Notes: a model not told the origin generated them from the sequence alone. Positions 30,790 through 44,105 are shown, counted from the first letter of the stretch. The stretch: 64,000 bases of DNA from Silene conica (GCA_029255685.2 CM055311.2:7135031-7199030), one strand, 5' to 3'. Numbers and translations are program-made.

Positions 30790-31053
30790 ACCTGATTCAC
30801 ATGTTGAGTTGTGTTCAGTGATTGTATAATATTGTGTTTGCATATGTCGTTGGATACTTCTATGCATTTGACATTAGGACAGTCTGTTATGATGTTCTAC
30901 TGAGTTGAGTCGTGTTGTTATTCACGCATGTTAGTACAGTCAGTTATACTGTGCATTGTTGTCTGCTGGTTTGAATAGATGACGGTAGTATCGTTTGTAT
31001 ACTATCGGAATGAACAGAGCAACCCTTCGGGGTCTTGTGTATGGTCTATGTTC

Positions 31054-31074
31054 GGGGGGGGGGGGGGGGGGGGG
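31054..31074 (+). repeat. Poly-G tract in LTR 1 (also 37098-37120 and 43144-43163)
   Basis: Runs of 21, 23 and 20 G in LTRs 1, 2 and 3. These are the only length differences noticed among LTRs that are otherwise near-identical. Confidence 0.9.
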
Positions 31075-31075
31075 T

Positions 31076-31313
31076 AACAGAGGCAGTGCATTATACGCTC
31101 TGTTCCCCGAGTGTCGTTCGGTGTACATTTATTGCACCGAGAGTCTGGCCAGGTCTTAGACATATAGGCAGTGGTTATACGCTATACATAGTACCTTGGA
31201 GGCAGTGCGTTATACGCTCCACACCGATGGAGGCAGTGCGTTATACGCTCCATCAGCTAGAGGCAGTGCGTTATACGCTCTAGCAGTTAGAGGCAGTGCG
31301 TTATACGCTCTAA
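31076..31313 (+). repeat. 30-bp covarying hairpin array (LTR 1; also 37122-37359 and 43165-43402)
   Basis: Six units share the loop core GCAGTGCGTTATACG or close variants. Flanking arms pair within each unit but differ between units: AACAGAG/CTCTGTT, TATAG/CTATA, TGGAG/CTCCA, ATGGAG/CTCCAT, CTAGAG/CTCTAG and TTAGAG/CTCTAA. The last four units are spaced 30-31 bp. The core can also form a small GCGT/ACGC stem. Confidence 0.85.
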
Positions 31314-32011
31314 CGGCGTTCGCTCTATTCGCTATGCTTTGATGATAGCTTTGTGCCTTCTGTTGTTGTGGATCGTGTATCACCATATTTGCTATGCTTT
31401 AATGCTAGCTTTGTGCCTTCAATTATTGTGGATCGTGTGTTACTTCCGGTTTAGTAAGTGTTCATGGTTTAGTGGTCTTAAGTGGTTTAGGTTCGTATGG
31501 TTCCATTCACCTAGTGTTAAGAATATCATGGTATGGTAACTTTGCATGCATGTCATAACGTGTTATATCCTCACATGATCGTTGTAGCATGTCTTCAAAT
31601 GATGGTAAGTTTAATTGGACTTTCATGAGTGTAGATGATCTCGCATGTTTACTGGTTTTACATTTCATTTGTTAATGATTGTTGGTTACATTCAATTGTT
31701 GTAAACATGACTGGGAGAGCATCTAGTTACTCCCGACTGATTGTCGACCCCCTTCTCAGGTTGTTCAGGTGGTTGCTGTTTGGTTGATGCTTACTTGGGG
31801 AATGTGCGAAGCCAGCTTAATAAATTGTTTAGGACCTTTGCTTTAAGTTTTTAAGAACCTTTGAATAATGTATTAGTTTGGTTTTCGATTTGAGTATCGA
31901 TCCGGATTTGGGTACGGTGTTTCCGCCACCTTAACCCAGTTATCATTGAGTTACACTCTGATATTCATTTATTTTATGTTTTTCCTTTGTTTTAAAATCC
32001 GGGTTGTTACA

Positions 32012-35000
32012 GTTGGTATCAGAGCGAACACGCTACCAACTCTCGCGTAGTTTATGACTAAAATTATAATGACTTAGTAAATGAGTGAGAGTAAATGGGG
32101 TAGAAACAATTAAGAACTTGTTTGTTTACATCTTAATGTTTCATATCGTTGTTAATTATAGTACATGTATTGTGCATCTACTTATTTGTTTGTGCGTTAA
32201 TGTTTCGCATAGTTGTTAATTGTTTTACATGTGTGATTATGTATTTGTTTGTTGTCCTTTATGTTTCATATCGTTACTTAATGCATTTAATGTATCATAC
32301 ATCTACTTATTTGATTATGCGTTAATGTTTCGTATATTTATTAATTGTGTTATTTATGTTGTTCATGTAATTGTGCATTTATACATTGAGGTTTTGCATC
32401 GTTATTAATTGTATTACATGTTTGTTCATGCAATTGTTTGTTTATGTCTTAATAATGTTCATCGTTATTAATTGTATGAAATCTTTAGTTTATATGATGT
32501 GTTGTTTATGACTTGGTGTTATGTTTCGTCATTAATTGTATATAAATGTGTTGCTCATGTATAACTTTTTCAAGCATGATTTATCAATTTTTAAAGATCG
32601 TCAATTTTGAAAATGTATGTACTTGGCATGTTACGTCTTACATGTTGCTTTGGTTATATGTCGGTCAGAACGTTTTCCGTGATAACCCGAGCTTTACTCT
32701 TTTCGTACTTTCATCCTTTTGGATCATTTGGTTACATCGTCCTTGTTCGAGGTGATTTTTGAGGTTGATCTCCTTGTGGTTTTTTGAGGTTTCAAGTTAG
32801 AATTTATTGGCAGATTTGGATGTTCAGGTAAGAAAGAAAAGTGCATTTATGAGTTTGGTAACGAGGGAGTTAATTTGAGATTTGAGGTTGTTAAGAAGAA
32901 GTTTACTTTGGTATTTGAGGTTGTTAAGAATAAGTTAACTTTGGGATTGGAATTTGTTCAGGTGAAGTTTATTTTGGGAATAGTTGTTGTTAGGATGAAG
33001 TCTCATTTGGGATAAGTGGTTGTTAAGTTCTCTTTGTGTGCTTGAGGAACTCCTTATTGAGGATAGAGAGTGAATGAATGATATGTGGCATAAGATGTAT
33101 GATTGTGGATGTATAGTTTCAATGGAAGTGAGAGACATAATGAGTGGATTTATCTTATGATCTTATTTTGGAATATCGTGGCTTATGCTCTTAATGGTTG
33201 GAATTTTGGATTTTCGTCTTGTGCTAAAGGAAAGTGATGCGAGTTATTTATGGATCGAGGATAGAACGATAAGAATGATTTGAATGTTATCATGGAGTTT
33301 AGATTGAGCACGTTGGGAATTTTGGAGACTATACTCATCTTTAATTGGAATATGATATTGAGGAATAGGAATCATTGATGATTTTTAGTGAGTTATGAAA
33401 GATTTATGATTTATCCGTTGAGGATATATTTAATGATTGTACCTTTTAAAGGATTGAGTGAGAGAGATGAATTGTAACTTATGGGCTTGTGAGATGTTAA
33501 TGTTAAAGAGTTAGCGTTGACTTAGTGAACGATCATGTTGACAATGATTATAATGGATCGAGGTGTTCATCTTCTGAGGGTATAAAGATTGCCATGGATT
33601 GATTCTTTAAGTGTGATTAGATGGAGTTCTTGAGAGTGGAAGGACTTAAGGGTTGATGGTCGTGAGAGTTTATGTTCTTGAGAGTTGATAATCTGAGGGA
33701 TGTAGTTAGTGATGGAAAAGGGGCAATTATGTAGATGTTTGTTGGTGTTGAGGTATTATGGTGATATGATGAAAGGATGTTTCGAGACGTACCGTTGTGA
33801 CCTTGAGTGATGATTGTACGAGAATTGTAAAACCTTGGTTATCGTGCTTTATTTATTTTATCTTATCTTGAGGTGTCGTCGTGGTGTTTATAAATTTGTT
33901 TTGGAGTCGTCTATATATTCTTGTCATCCTTGCACGTGTCGACTATACCTCTTTTATTTGAGCCTTTAGACCAAAAGTTCTTGTTTATCTTGGTCCTCTG
34001 TCTGTTTTATCTATCGTTACTCTCTATTTGCTCTTTATTTCAACTCCAGTTCCCTTTTCTTTGAACTTTTGTAATTATCCTCTTTACATTGATTTCTCAT
34101 TGAGCTTATACTTTCGAAAACTATGTTTTCGTTTGCTTTGTGATATTGCGCAAACATATTTTGTTTTGGTTTACAAGTTATTTATTCTTTTATGGTAACT
34201 TGAAAATGTTTGAAATATCTTTAGAGCTACTTGTGTTCATCTCGTAGTGGAAGCTTGAATCCATTTGGGAGTAATGTTAGATCTGTGAGTTTGATGTTTA
34301 GCTATTGGAGATTGAGAGCATAGTAACATTGTTGAATGAGAGTATGAATTTGGATGACATACAAAGTTTTGGAGAAGTAGTGTTAAAGGTCTTATATGAG
34401 GTTTGAAAGTTTGAGGATGCTATTAGTTTGATGGACATAACTTTATACAATGTTTTGGTGGATTCTTAATGTTGAGATGATGTTCATGGATAGTAGGCCA
34501 TAACTACGCATTGAGGTTATAAGCTTAGTTTTTATATGAGTATGGGTGATGAGATTTGTATAGTGATGTTGCTACGCTTTGATGGAAATGCGTTGTTGGT
34601 GATAAGTGTTCATAGGTAATGATTTGGATCTTGTGAGTGTGATTGATGATTAGGTGGTGAGATTGAGGTTTGAGATTGATGACTTTGGATACTAGACATA
34701 TATAGAGAATTATCGAGAGTTTATATTAAGCCTTTTGAGGTTAAGAGTTGTATATGAAAGTAAGCACTACCAACTTTGAGGAAATTATGGTAGCAATGAG
34801 TTTTATGTCACTCGTGAATGGAGGAGTTTGCATATTTGGAAGAGTTTTCTGTCTTTGAGATTATCTGTTTGAGGTTTTGGTCAATGCTAGTTTTTGTGGT
34901 GAATGGTAAACTAGAATTGGAGTATTTGATAAAACTGATTTGGACTTGGAGAAATAGTAATAAGTTTTTGAGTGGTTATATATGTTGTTTAATGATGGTT

Positions 35001-35496
35001 AATAGTGGTGGAGTAATGTTTGGAGTATGAGGACTAGAAGTTAGATAGTTCATGAGATGAAAGAGTACACATTGATGAGTGTACTACTTAATGGTTTTGA
35101 GTGAGCCTGGTGAAAGTGAGGCAGTATTTGATGTTATAGTATGTGAGATATTACGGTCTTTATGAGTGTTAACCACATGCTTAAAAGTGATGCATGTGTG
35201 AAAATTTTGTGGTTTTACGATGACTAGATCGTATTGAGATAAATGATTATTTTGGGTTGTGATTATATGGTTTGTGGTTGATATGTCTTTTGAGGTTTTA
35301 GAGTGTGTGAATATGATAATAATATTAAGGATGTGTGATATCTCTTTATGGTTTGAGTGTTGATAAGGATCAAAGTGCGCAGCGGTTAGGATTCGGAGAT
35401 GACTTTCGTTGATGATCACTTGTAATTCTTACCTTGTTTTGATCTATGTTTGAAATTCAAGTTTCGAGGACGAAACTTCTTTTTAGGGGGTTAGAT
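32012..35496 (+). other. Internal region 1 of the three-LTR element, no coding
   Basis: PBS TGGTATCAGAGC at 32014-32025 and polypurine tract AGGGGGTTAGAT at 35485-35496. Between them no frame shows gag, protease, RT, RNase H or integrase motifs, and the longest frames (about 110 codons) are low-complexity. T/G-rich 33-37-bp tandem units with TTTGAGGTTGTTAAGAA lie at about 32875-33030. The element must be mobilised in trans if active. Confidence 0.85.
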
Positions 35497-38057
35497 TGTA
35501 ACACCCCGTAATTTTATAATAATATTTTATTATGAAAGTATTTTATTTAATTAATTATTTTGAAGTTTAATAATATATTTTGGAAGTCTATATTTATAAC
35601 CTCCGTCCTATATTTTATTATTTCTCGTTTTGATCTACTTTTGGATGGGTTAAAACGTCCGTGCAATATTTAATTATTTTAATTTAATATTTAGTTTTCT
35701 ATTTCAAGTTCTCTTTACGTTTTAATATGGCTCAATCGGATTTGTAATCAGATAATCCATTGTATGAGCTAATAGACCAAAAGCCCATTAGTTAATCTCC
35801 TTATAAATAGATTTTAACCTAGCAAGCAACTAGGTCAAATTCATATGTTTGTGCGTACGTTGGCCGCGCGACTTCTCACCTCTTTTCTCTCTTTCGTTCT
35901 CTTTTCTTCCTATTGATTTCATTGTTGAATATCTTTTCTTCTTTCAAACTCATACATAAATTATATTTTCACAATCCTTCCTCTTACCTCTACAATAAAA
36001 TCTATTCAAAATATTTTATTGGTAATTATTTGTATGGACCTTTAGACCTATGTTTTGGGTCTCTTGTTTTGTGTTTAAAGAAGAAGAAGTCTTTCTTTTT
36101 GGAGTTTTCGAAAGAGTGATGGTTTGATACAATTTCTATCATAAGGATTTGGATTTACGCTTTCTTTAAAGTTGCCTTTTGGGGTTATTGACACGTGTTG
36201 GAGACAAGACTTTATTGGTCGTATTCTTTATGAAGGTTTTCATTAATTGCCAAAAAGGTAACTAGGTGTTTCTCTTTTAATTGTGTTTATGCCAATTGAT
36301 GTAATTAATATGATTTAATGATTGTTTGTACGATTGGTACATGTTTGATTATTTATTGTCATGAATTAATTGTGCTCCATATATTTATGAATGCTTTATT
36401 ATCGTAATTGTGGACTATAATATGTTAATAAGTCGTTATGGGTGTCGTGTGCAACTAGGGTTCGCGAGAAACCCTAGATGGCGACAAGGCTAATGGCCAA
36501 GAGCGTTGCTCAAGGTTATAGTTGAAGTATGTGTAACCTTGAAAATATGATTCGAGGTTATAACTGAACTAGTACAACCTTGAGTACGACTCAAAGTTAT
36601 AGCTGAAGTTAATGTAACTTTGAACACGAGTTAAAGTTATAGCTGAGACTAATATAAACCTGAGGTATGACTCAAGGTTATGGTTAGTGCTAGTATAACT
36701 TTAGGTTTGTGTCAAGGTTTGGCTAAGGTTACCATAACCTCAAGCCATATGTCAAAGTTATAGTCGAGGTTGGTATAACTTCGCATCCATTACTTATGTT
36801 ATAGTTAAAGTTACTATAACTTTGGTTGTTTATACCTGATTCACATGTTGAGTTGTGTTCAGTGATTGTATAATATTGTGTTTGCATATGTCGTTGGATA
36901 CTTCTATGCATTTGACATTAGGACAGTCTGTTATGATGTTCTACTGAGTTGAGTCGTGTTGTTATTCACGCATGTTAGTACAGTCAGTTATACTGTGCAT
37001 TGTTGTCTGCTGGTTTGAATAGATGACGGTAGTATCGTTTGTATACTATCGGAATGAACAGAGCAACCCTTCGGGGTCTTGTGTATGGTCTATGTTCGGG
37101 GGGGGGGGGGGGGGGGGGGGTAACAGAGGCAGTGCATTATACGCTCTGTTCCCCGAGTGTCGTTCGGTGTACATTTATTGCACCGAGAGTCTGGCCAGGT
37201 CTTAGACATATAGGCAGTGGTTATACGCTATACATAGTACCTTGGAGGCAGTGCGTTATACGCTCCACACCGATGGAGGCAGTGCGTTATACGCTCCATC
37301 AGCTAGAGGCAGTGCGTTATACGCTCTAGCAGTTAGAGGCAGTGCGTTATACGCTCTAACGGCGTTCGCTCTATTCGCTATGCTTTGATGATAGCTTTGT
37401 GCCTTCTGTTGTTGTGGATCGTGTATCACCATATTTGCTATGCTTTAATGCTAGCTTTGTGCCTTCAATTATTGTGGATCGTGTGTTACTTCCGGTTTAG
37501 TAAGTGTTCATGGTTTAGTGGTCTTAAGTGGTTTAGGTTCGTATGGTTCCATTCACCTAGTGTTAAGAATATCATGGTATGGTAACTTTGCATGCATGTC
37601 ATAACGTGTTATATCCTCACATGATCGTTGTAGCATGTCTTCAAATGATGGTAAGTTTAATTGGACTTTCATGAGTGTAGATGATCTCGCATGTTTACTG
37701 GTTTTACATTTCATTTGTTAATGATTGTTGGTTACATTCAATTGTTGTAAACATGACTGGGAGAGCATCTAGTTACTCCCGACTGATTGTCGACCCCCTT
37801 CTCAGGTTGTTCAGGTGGTTGCTGTTTGGTTGATGCTTACTTGGGGAATGTGCGAAGCCAGCTTAATAAATTGTTTAGGACCTTTGCTTTAAGTTTTTAA
37901 GAACCTTTGAATAATGTATTAGTTTGGTTTTCGATTTGAGTATCGATCCGGATTTGGGTACGGTGTTTCCGCCACCTTAACCCAGTTATCATTGAGTTAC
38001 ACTCTGATATTCATTTATTTTATGTTTTTCCTTTGTTTTAAAATCCGGGTTGTTACA
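35497..38057 (+). repeat. LTR 2 (middle) of the three-LTR element
   Basis: 2561 bp. It matches LTR 1 except for two extra G in the poly-G run, as far as I compared. At six sites where LTR 3 differs, it has the LTR 1 base. Confidence 0.93.
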
Positions 38058-41000
38058 GTTGGTATCAGAGCGAACACGCTACCAACTCTCGCGTAGTTTA
38101 TGACTAAAATTATAATGACTTAGTAAATGAGTGAGAGTAAATGGGGTAGAAACAATTAAGAACTTGTTTGTTTACATCTTAATGTTTCATATCGTTGTTA
38201 ATTATAGTACATGTATTGTGCATCTACTTATTTGTTTGTGCGTTAATGTTTCGCATAGTTGTTAATTGTTTTACATGTGTGATTATGTATTTGTTTGTTG
38301 TCCTTTATGTTTCATATCGTTACTTAATGCATTTAATGTATCATACATCTACTTATTTGATTATGCGTTAATGTTTCGTATATTTATTAATTGTGTTATT
38401 TATGTTGTTCATGTAATTGTGCATTTATACATTGAGGTTTTGCATCGTTATTAATTGTATTACATGTTTGTTCATGCAATTGTTTGTTTATGTCTTAATA
38501 ATGTTCATCGTTATTAATTGTATGAAATCTTTAGTTTATATGATGTGTTGTTTATGACTTGGTGTTATGTTTCGTCATTAATTGTATATAAATGTGTTGC
38601 TCATGTATAACTTTTTCAAGCATGATTTATCAATTTTTAAAGATCGTCAATTTTGAAAATGTATGTACTTGGCATGTTACGTCTTACATGTTGCTTTGGT
38701 TATATGTCGGTCAGAACGTTTTCCGTGATAACCCGAGCTTTACTCTTTTCGTACTTTCATCCTTTTGGATCATTTGGTTACATCGTCCTTGTTCGAGGTG
38801 ATTTTTGAGGTTGATCTCCTTGTGGTTTTTTGAGGTTTCAAGTTAGAATTTATTGGCAGATTTGGATGTTCAGGTAAGAAAGAAAAGTGCATTTATGAGT
38901 TTGGTAACGAGGGAGTTAATTTGAGATTTGAGGTTGTTAAGAAGAAGTTTACTTTGGTATTTGAGGTTGTTAAGAATAAGTTAACTTTGGGATTGGAATT
39001 TGTTCAGGTGAAGTTTATTTTGGGAATAGTTGTTGTTAGGATGAAGTCTCATTTGGGATAAGTGGTTGTTAAGTTCTCTTTGTGTGCTTGAGGAACTCCT
39101 TATTGAGGATAGAGAGTGAATGAATGATATGTGGCATAAGATGTATGATTGTGGATGTATAGTTTCAATGGAAGTGAGAGACATAATGAGTGGATTTATC
39201 TTATGATCTTATTTTGGAATATCGTGGCTTATGCTCTTAATGGTTGGAATTTTGGATTTTCGTCTTGTGCTAAAGGAAAGTGATGCGAGTTATTTATGGA
39301 TCGAGGATAGAACGATAAGAATGATTTGAATGTTATCATGGAGTTTAGATTGAGCACGTTGGGAATTTTGGAGACTATACTCATCTTTAATTGGAATATG
39401 ATATTGAGGAATAGGAATCATTGATGATTTTTAGTGAGTTATGAAAGATTTATGATTTATCCGTTGAGGATATATTTAATGATTGTACCTTTTAAAGGAT
39501 TGAGTGAGAGAGATGAATTGTAACTTATGGGCTTGTGAGATGTTAATGTTAAAGAGTTAGCGTTGACTTAGTGAACGATCATGTTGACAATGATTATAAT
39601 GGATCGAGGTGTTCATCTTCTGAGGGTATAAAGATTGCCATGGATTGATTCTTTAAGTGTGATTAGATGGAGTTCTTGAGAGTGGAAGGACTTAAGGGTT
39701 GATGGTCGTGAGAGTTTATGTTCTTGAGAGTTGATAATCTGAGGGATGTAGTTAGTGATGGAAAAGGGGCAATTATGTAGATGTTTGTTGGTGTTGAGGT
39801 ATTATGGTGATATGATGAAAGGATGTTTCGAGACGTACCGTTGTGACCTTGAGTGATGATTGTACGAGAATTGTAAAACCTTGGTTATCGTGCTTTATTT
39901 ATTTTATCTTATCTTGAGGTGTCGTCGTGGTGTTTATAAATTTGTTTTGGAGTCGTCTATATATTCTTGTCATCCTTGCACGTGTCGACTATACCTCTTT
40001 TATTTGAGCCTTTAGACCAAAAGTTCTTGTTTATCTTGGTCCTCTGTCTGTTTTATCTATCGTTACTCTCTATTTGCTCTTTATTTCAACTCCAGTTCCC
40101 TTTTCTTTGAACTTTTGTAATTATCCTCTTTACATTGATTTCTCATTGAGCTTATACTTTCGAAAACTATGTTTTCGTTTGCTTTGTGATATTGCGCAAA
40201 CATATTTTGTTTTGGTTTACAAGTTATTTATTCTTTTATGGTAACTTGAAAATGTTTGAAATATCTTTAGAGCTACTTGTGTTCATCTCGTAGTGGAAGC
40301 TTGAATCCATTTGGGAGTAATGTTAGATCTGTGAGTTTGATGTTTAGCTATTGGAGATTGAGAGCATAGTAACATTGTTGAATGAGAGTATGAATTTGGA
40401 TGACATACAAAGTTTTGGAGAAGTAGTGTTAAAGGTCTTATATGAGGTTTGAAAGTTTGAGGATGCTATTAGTTTGATGGACATAACTTTATACAATGTT
40501 TTGGTGGATTCTTAATGTTGAGATGATGTTCATGGATAGTAGGCCATAACTACGCATTGAGGTTATAAGCTTAGTTTTTATATGAGTATGGGTGATGAGA
40601 TTTGTATAGTGATGTTGCTACGCTTTGATGGAAATGCGTTGTTGGTGATAAGTGTTCATAGGTAATGATTTGGATCTTGTGAGTGTGATTGATGATTAGG
40701 TGGTGAGATTGAGGTTTGAGATTGATGACTTTGGATACTAGACATATATAGAGAATTATCGAGAGTTTATATTAAGCCTTTTGAGGTTAAGAGTTGTATA
40801 TGAAAGTAAGCACTACCAACTTTGAGGAAATTATGGTAGCAATGAGTTTTATGTCACTCGTGAATGGAGGAGTTTGCATATTTGGAAGAGTTTTCTGTCT
40901 TTGAGATTATCTGTTTGAGGTTTTGGTCAATGCTAGTTTTTGTGGTGAATGGTAAACTAGAATTGGAGTATTTGATAAAACTGATTTGGACTTGGAGAAA

Positions 41001-41542
41001 TAGTAATAAGTTTTTGAGTGGTTATATATGTTGTTTAATGATGGTTAATAGTGGTGGAGTAATGTTTGGAGTATGAGGACTAGAAGTTAGATAGTTCATG
41101 AGATGAAAGAGTACACATTGATGAGTGTACTACTTAATGGTTTTGAGTGAGCCTGGTGAAAGTGAGGCAGTATTTGATGTTATAGTATGTGAGATATTAC
41201 GGTCTTTATGAGTGTTAACCACATGCTTAAAAGTGATGCATGTGTGAAAATTTTGTGGTTTTACGATGACTAGATCGTATTGAGATAAATGATTATTTTG
41301 GGTTGTGATTATATGGTTTGTGGTTGATATGTCTTTTGAGGTTTTAGAGTGTGTGAATATGATAATAATATTAAGGATGTGTGATATCTCTTTATGGTTT
41401 GAGTGTTGATAAGGATCAAAGTGCGCAGCGGTTAGGATTCGGAGATGACTTTCGTTGATGATCACTTGTAATTCTTACCTTGTTTTGATCTATGTTTGAA
41501 ATTCAAGTTTCGAGGACGAAACTTCTTTTTAGGGGGTTAGAT
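38058..41542 (+). other. Internal region 2 of the three-LTR element, no coding
   Basis: Same length (3485 bp) as internal region 1 and apparently identical throughout, with the PBS at 38060-38071 and polypurine tract at 41531-41542. No coding capacity. Confidence 0.88.
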
Positions 41543-44100
41543 TGTAACACCCCGTAATTTTATAATAATATTTTATTATGAAAGTATTTTATTTAATTAA
41601 TTATTTTGAAGTTTAATAATATATTTTGGAAGTCTATATTTATAACCTCCGTCCTATATTTTATTATTTCTCGTTTTGATCTACTTTTGGATGGGTTAAA
41701 ACGTCCGTGCAATATTTAATTATTTTAATTTAATATTTAGTTTTCTATTTCAAGTTCTCTTTACGTTTTAATATGGCTCAATCGGATTTGTAATCAGATA
41801 ATCCATTGTATGAGCTAATGGACCAAAAGCCCATTAGTTAATCTCCTTATAAATAGATTTTAACCTAGCAAGCAACTAGGTCAAATTCATATGTTTGTGC
41901 GTACGTTGGCCACGCGACTTCTCACCTCTTTTCTCTCTTTCGTTCTCTTTTCTTCCTATTGATTTCATTGTTGAATATCTTTTCTTCTTTCAAACTCATA
42001 CATAAATTATATTTTCACAATCCTTCCTCTTACCTCTACAATAAAATCTATTCAAAATATTTTATTGGTAATTATTTGTATGGACCTTTAGACCTATGTT
42101 TTGGGTCTCTTGTTTTGTGTTTAAAGAAGAAGAAGTCTTTCTTTTTGGAGTTTTCGAAAGAGTGATGGTTTGATACAATTTCTATCATAAGGATTTGGAT
42201 TTACGCTTTCTTTAAAGTTGCCTTTTGGGGTTATTGACACGTGTTGGAGACAAGACTTTATTGGTCGTATTCTTTATGAAGGTTTTCATTAATTGCCAAA
42301 AAGGTAACTAGGTGTTTCTCTTTTAATTGTGTTTATGCCAATTGATGTAATTAATATGATTTAATGATTGTTTGTACGATTGGTACATGTTTGATTATTT
42401 ATTGTCATGAATTAATTGTGCTCCATATATTTATGAATGCTTTATTATCGTAATTGTGGACTATAATATGTTAATAAGTCGTTATGGGTGTCGTGTGCAA
42501 CTAGGGTTCGCGAGAAACCCTAGATGGCGACAAGGCTAATGGCCAAGAGCGTTGCTCAAGGTTATAGTTGAAGTATGTGTAACCTTGAAAATATGATTCG
42601 AGGTTATAACTGAACTAGTACAACCTTGAGTACGACTCAAAGTTATAGCTGAAGTTAATGTAACTTTGAACACGAGTTAAAGTTATAGCTGAGACTAATA
42701 TAAACCTGAGGTATGACTCAAGGTTATGGTTAGTGCTAGTATAACTTTAGGTTTGTGTCAAGGTTTGGCTAAGGTTACCATAACCTCAAGCCATATGTCA
42801 AAGTTATAGTCGAGGTTGGTATAACTTCGCATCCATTACTTATGTTATAGTTAAAGTTACTATAACTTTGGTTGTTTATACCTGATTCACATGTTGAGTT
42901 GTGTTCAGTGATTGTATAATATTGTGTTTGCATATGTCGTTGGATACTTCTATGCATTTGACATTAGGACAGTCTGTTATGATGTTCTACTGAGTTGAGT
43001 CGTGTTGTTATTCACGCATGTTAGTACAGTCAGTTATACTGTGCATTGTTGTCTGCTGGTTTGAATAGATGACGGTAGTATCGTTTGTATACTATCGGAA
43101 TGAACAGAGCAACCCTTCGGGGTCTTGTGTATGGTCTACGTTCGGGGGGGGGGGGGGGGGGGGTAACAGAGGCAGTGCATTATACGCTCTGTTCCCCGAG
43201 TGTCGTTCGGTGTACATTTATTGCACCGAGAGTCTGGCCAGGTCTTAGACATATAGGCAGTGGTTATACGCTATACATAGTACCTTGGAGGCAGTGCGTT
43301 ATACGCTCCACACCGATGGAGGCAGTGCGTTATACGCTCCATCAGCTAGAGGCAGTGCGTTATACGCTCTAGCAGTTAGAGGCAGTGCGTTATACGCTCT
43401 AACGGCGTTCGCTCTATTCGCTATGCTTTGATGATAGCTTTGTGCCTTCTGTTGTTGTGGATCGTGTATCACCATATTTGCTATGCTTTAATGCTAGCTT
43501 TGTGCCTTCAATTATTGTGGATCGTGTGTTACTTCCGGTTTAGTAAGTGTTCATGGTTTAGTGGTCTTAAGTGGTTTAGGTTCGTATGGTTCCATTCACC
43601 TAGTGTTAAGAATATCATGGTATGGTAACTTTGCATGCATGTCATAACGTGTTATATCCTCACATGATCGTTGTAGCATGTCTTCAAATGATGGTAAGTT
43701 TAATTGGACTTTCATGAGTGTAGATGATCTCGCATGTTTACTGGTTTTACATTTCATTTGTTAATGATTGTTGGTTACATTCAATTGTTGTAAACATGAC
43801 TGGGAGAGCATCTAGTTACTCCCGACTGATTGTCGACCCCCTTCTCAGGTTGTTCAGGTGGTTGCTGTTTGGTTGATGCTTACTTGGGGAATGTGCGAAG
43901 CCACCTTAATAAATTGTTTAGGACCTTTGCTTTAAGTTTTTAAGAACCTTTGAATAATGTATTAGTTTGGTTTTCGATTTGAGTATCGATCCGGATTTGG
44001 GTAAGGTGTTTCCGCCACCTTAACCCAGTTATCATTGAGTTAAACTCTGATATTCATTTATTTTATGTTTTTCCTTTGTTTTAAAATCCGGGTTGTTACA
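41543..44100 (+). repeat. LTR 3 (right) of the three-LTR element
   Basis: 2558 bp. It differs from LTRs 1 and 2 at about six single bases (near 41820, 41911, 43139, 43914, 44004 and 44043) plus the poly-G length. It ends GTTACA directly before the CGCCT duplication. Confidence 0.93.
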
Positions 44101-44105
44101 CGCCT

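Larger units (their letters stand above)
29453..32011 (+). repeat. LTR 1 of the three-LTR element
   Basis: 2559 bp. A TATAAATA box at 29758-29765 lies about 305 bp from the LTR start. It contains the AAGTTATA hairpin array (30466-30789), a 21-base G run (31054-31074), the 30-bp hairpin array (31076-31313) and two diverged units of about 70 bp with 'ctatgcttt.atg.tagctt' (31329-31445). Confidence 0.93.
29453..44100 (+). mobile_element. Three-LTR non-autonomous retrotransposon (LTR-int-LTR-int-LTR)
   Basis: LTRs at 29453-32011, 35497-38057 and 41543-44100 all start TGTAACACCCCG and end CGGGTTGTTACA. Two 3485-bp internal regions (32012-35496, 38058-41542) look identical. Each starts with GT then TGGTATCAGAGC (PBS) and ends AGGGGGTTAGAT (polypurine tract). 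Only the outermost ends carry the duplication CGCCT (29448-29452, 44101-44105), so this is one insertion later expanded by one repeat. LTR termini and PBS resemble chromoviral Ty3/gypsy elements of the Tekay/Del type, but there is no gag or pol, so the lineage is inferred. Confidence 0.93.

Noticed and set aside
30685..30867. Identical short frames in the LTRs (also at 36729 and 42775) and similar frames in other LTR copies
   Set aside because: They recur only because the LTR is repeated. They lie in hairpin arrays or AT-rich sequence and show no protein family.
31076..31313. CRISPR-like array
   Set aside because: Regular 30-bp spacing suggested it, but the spacer-like parts are complementary arms, and this is plant nuclear LTR DNA with no cas genes.
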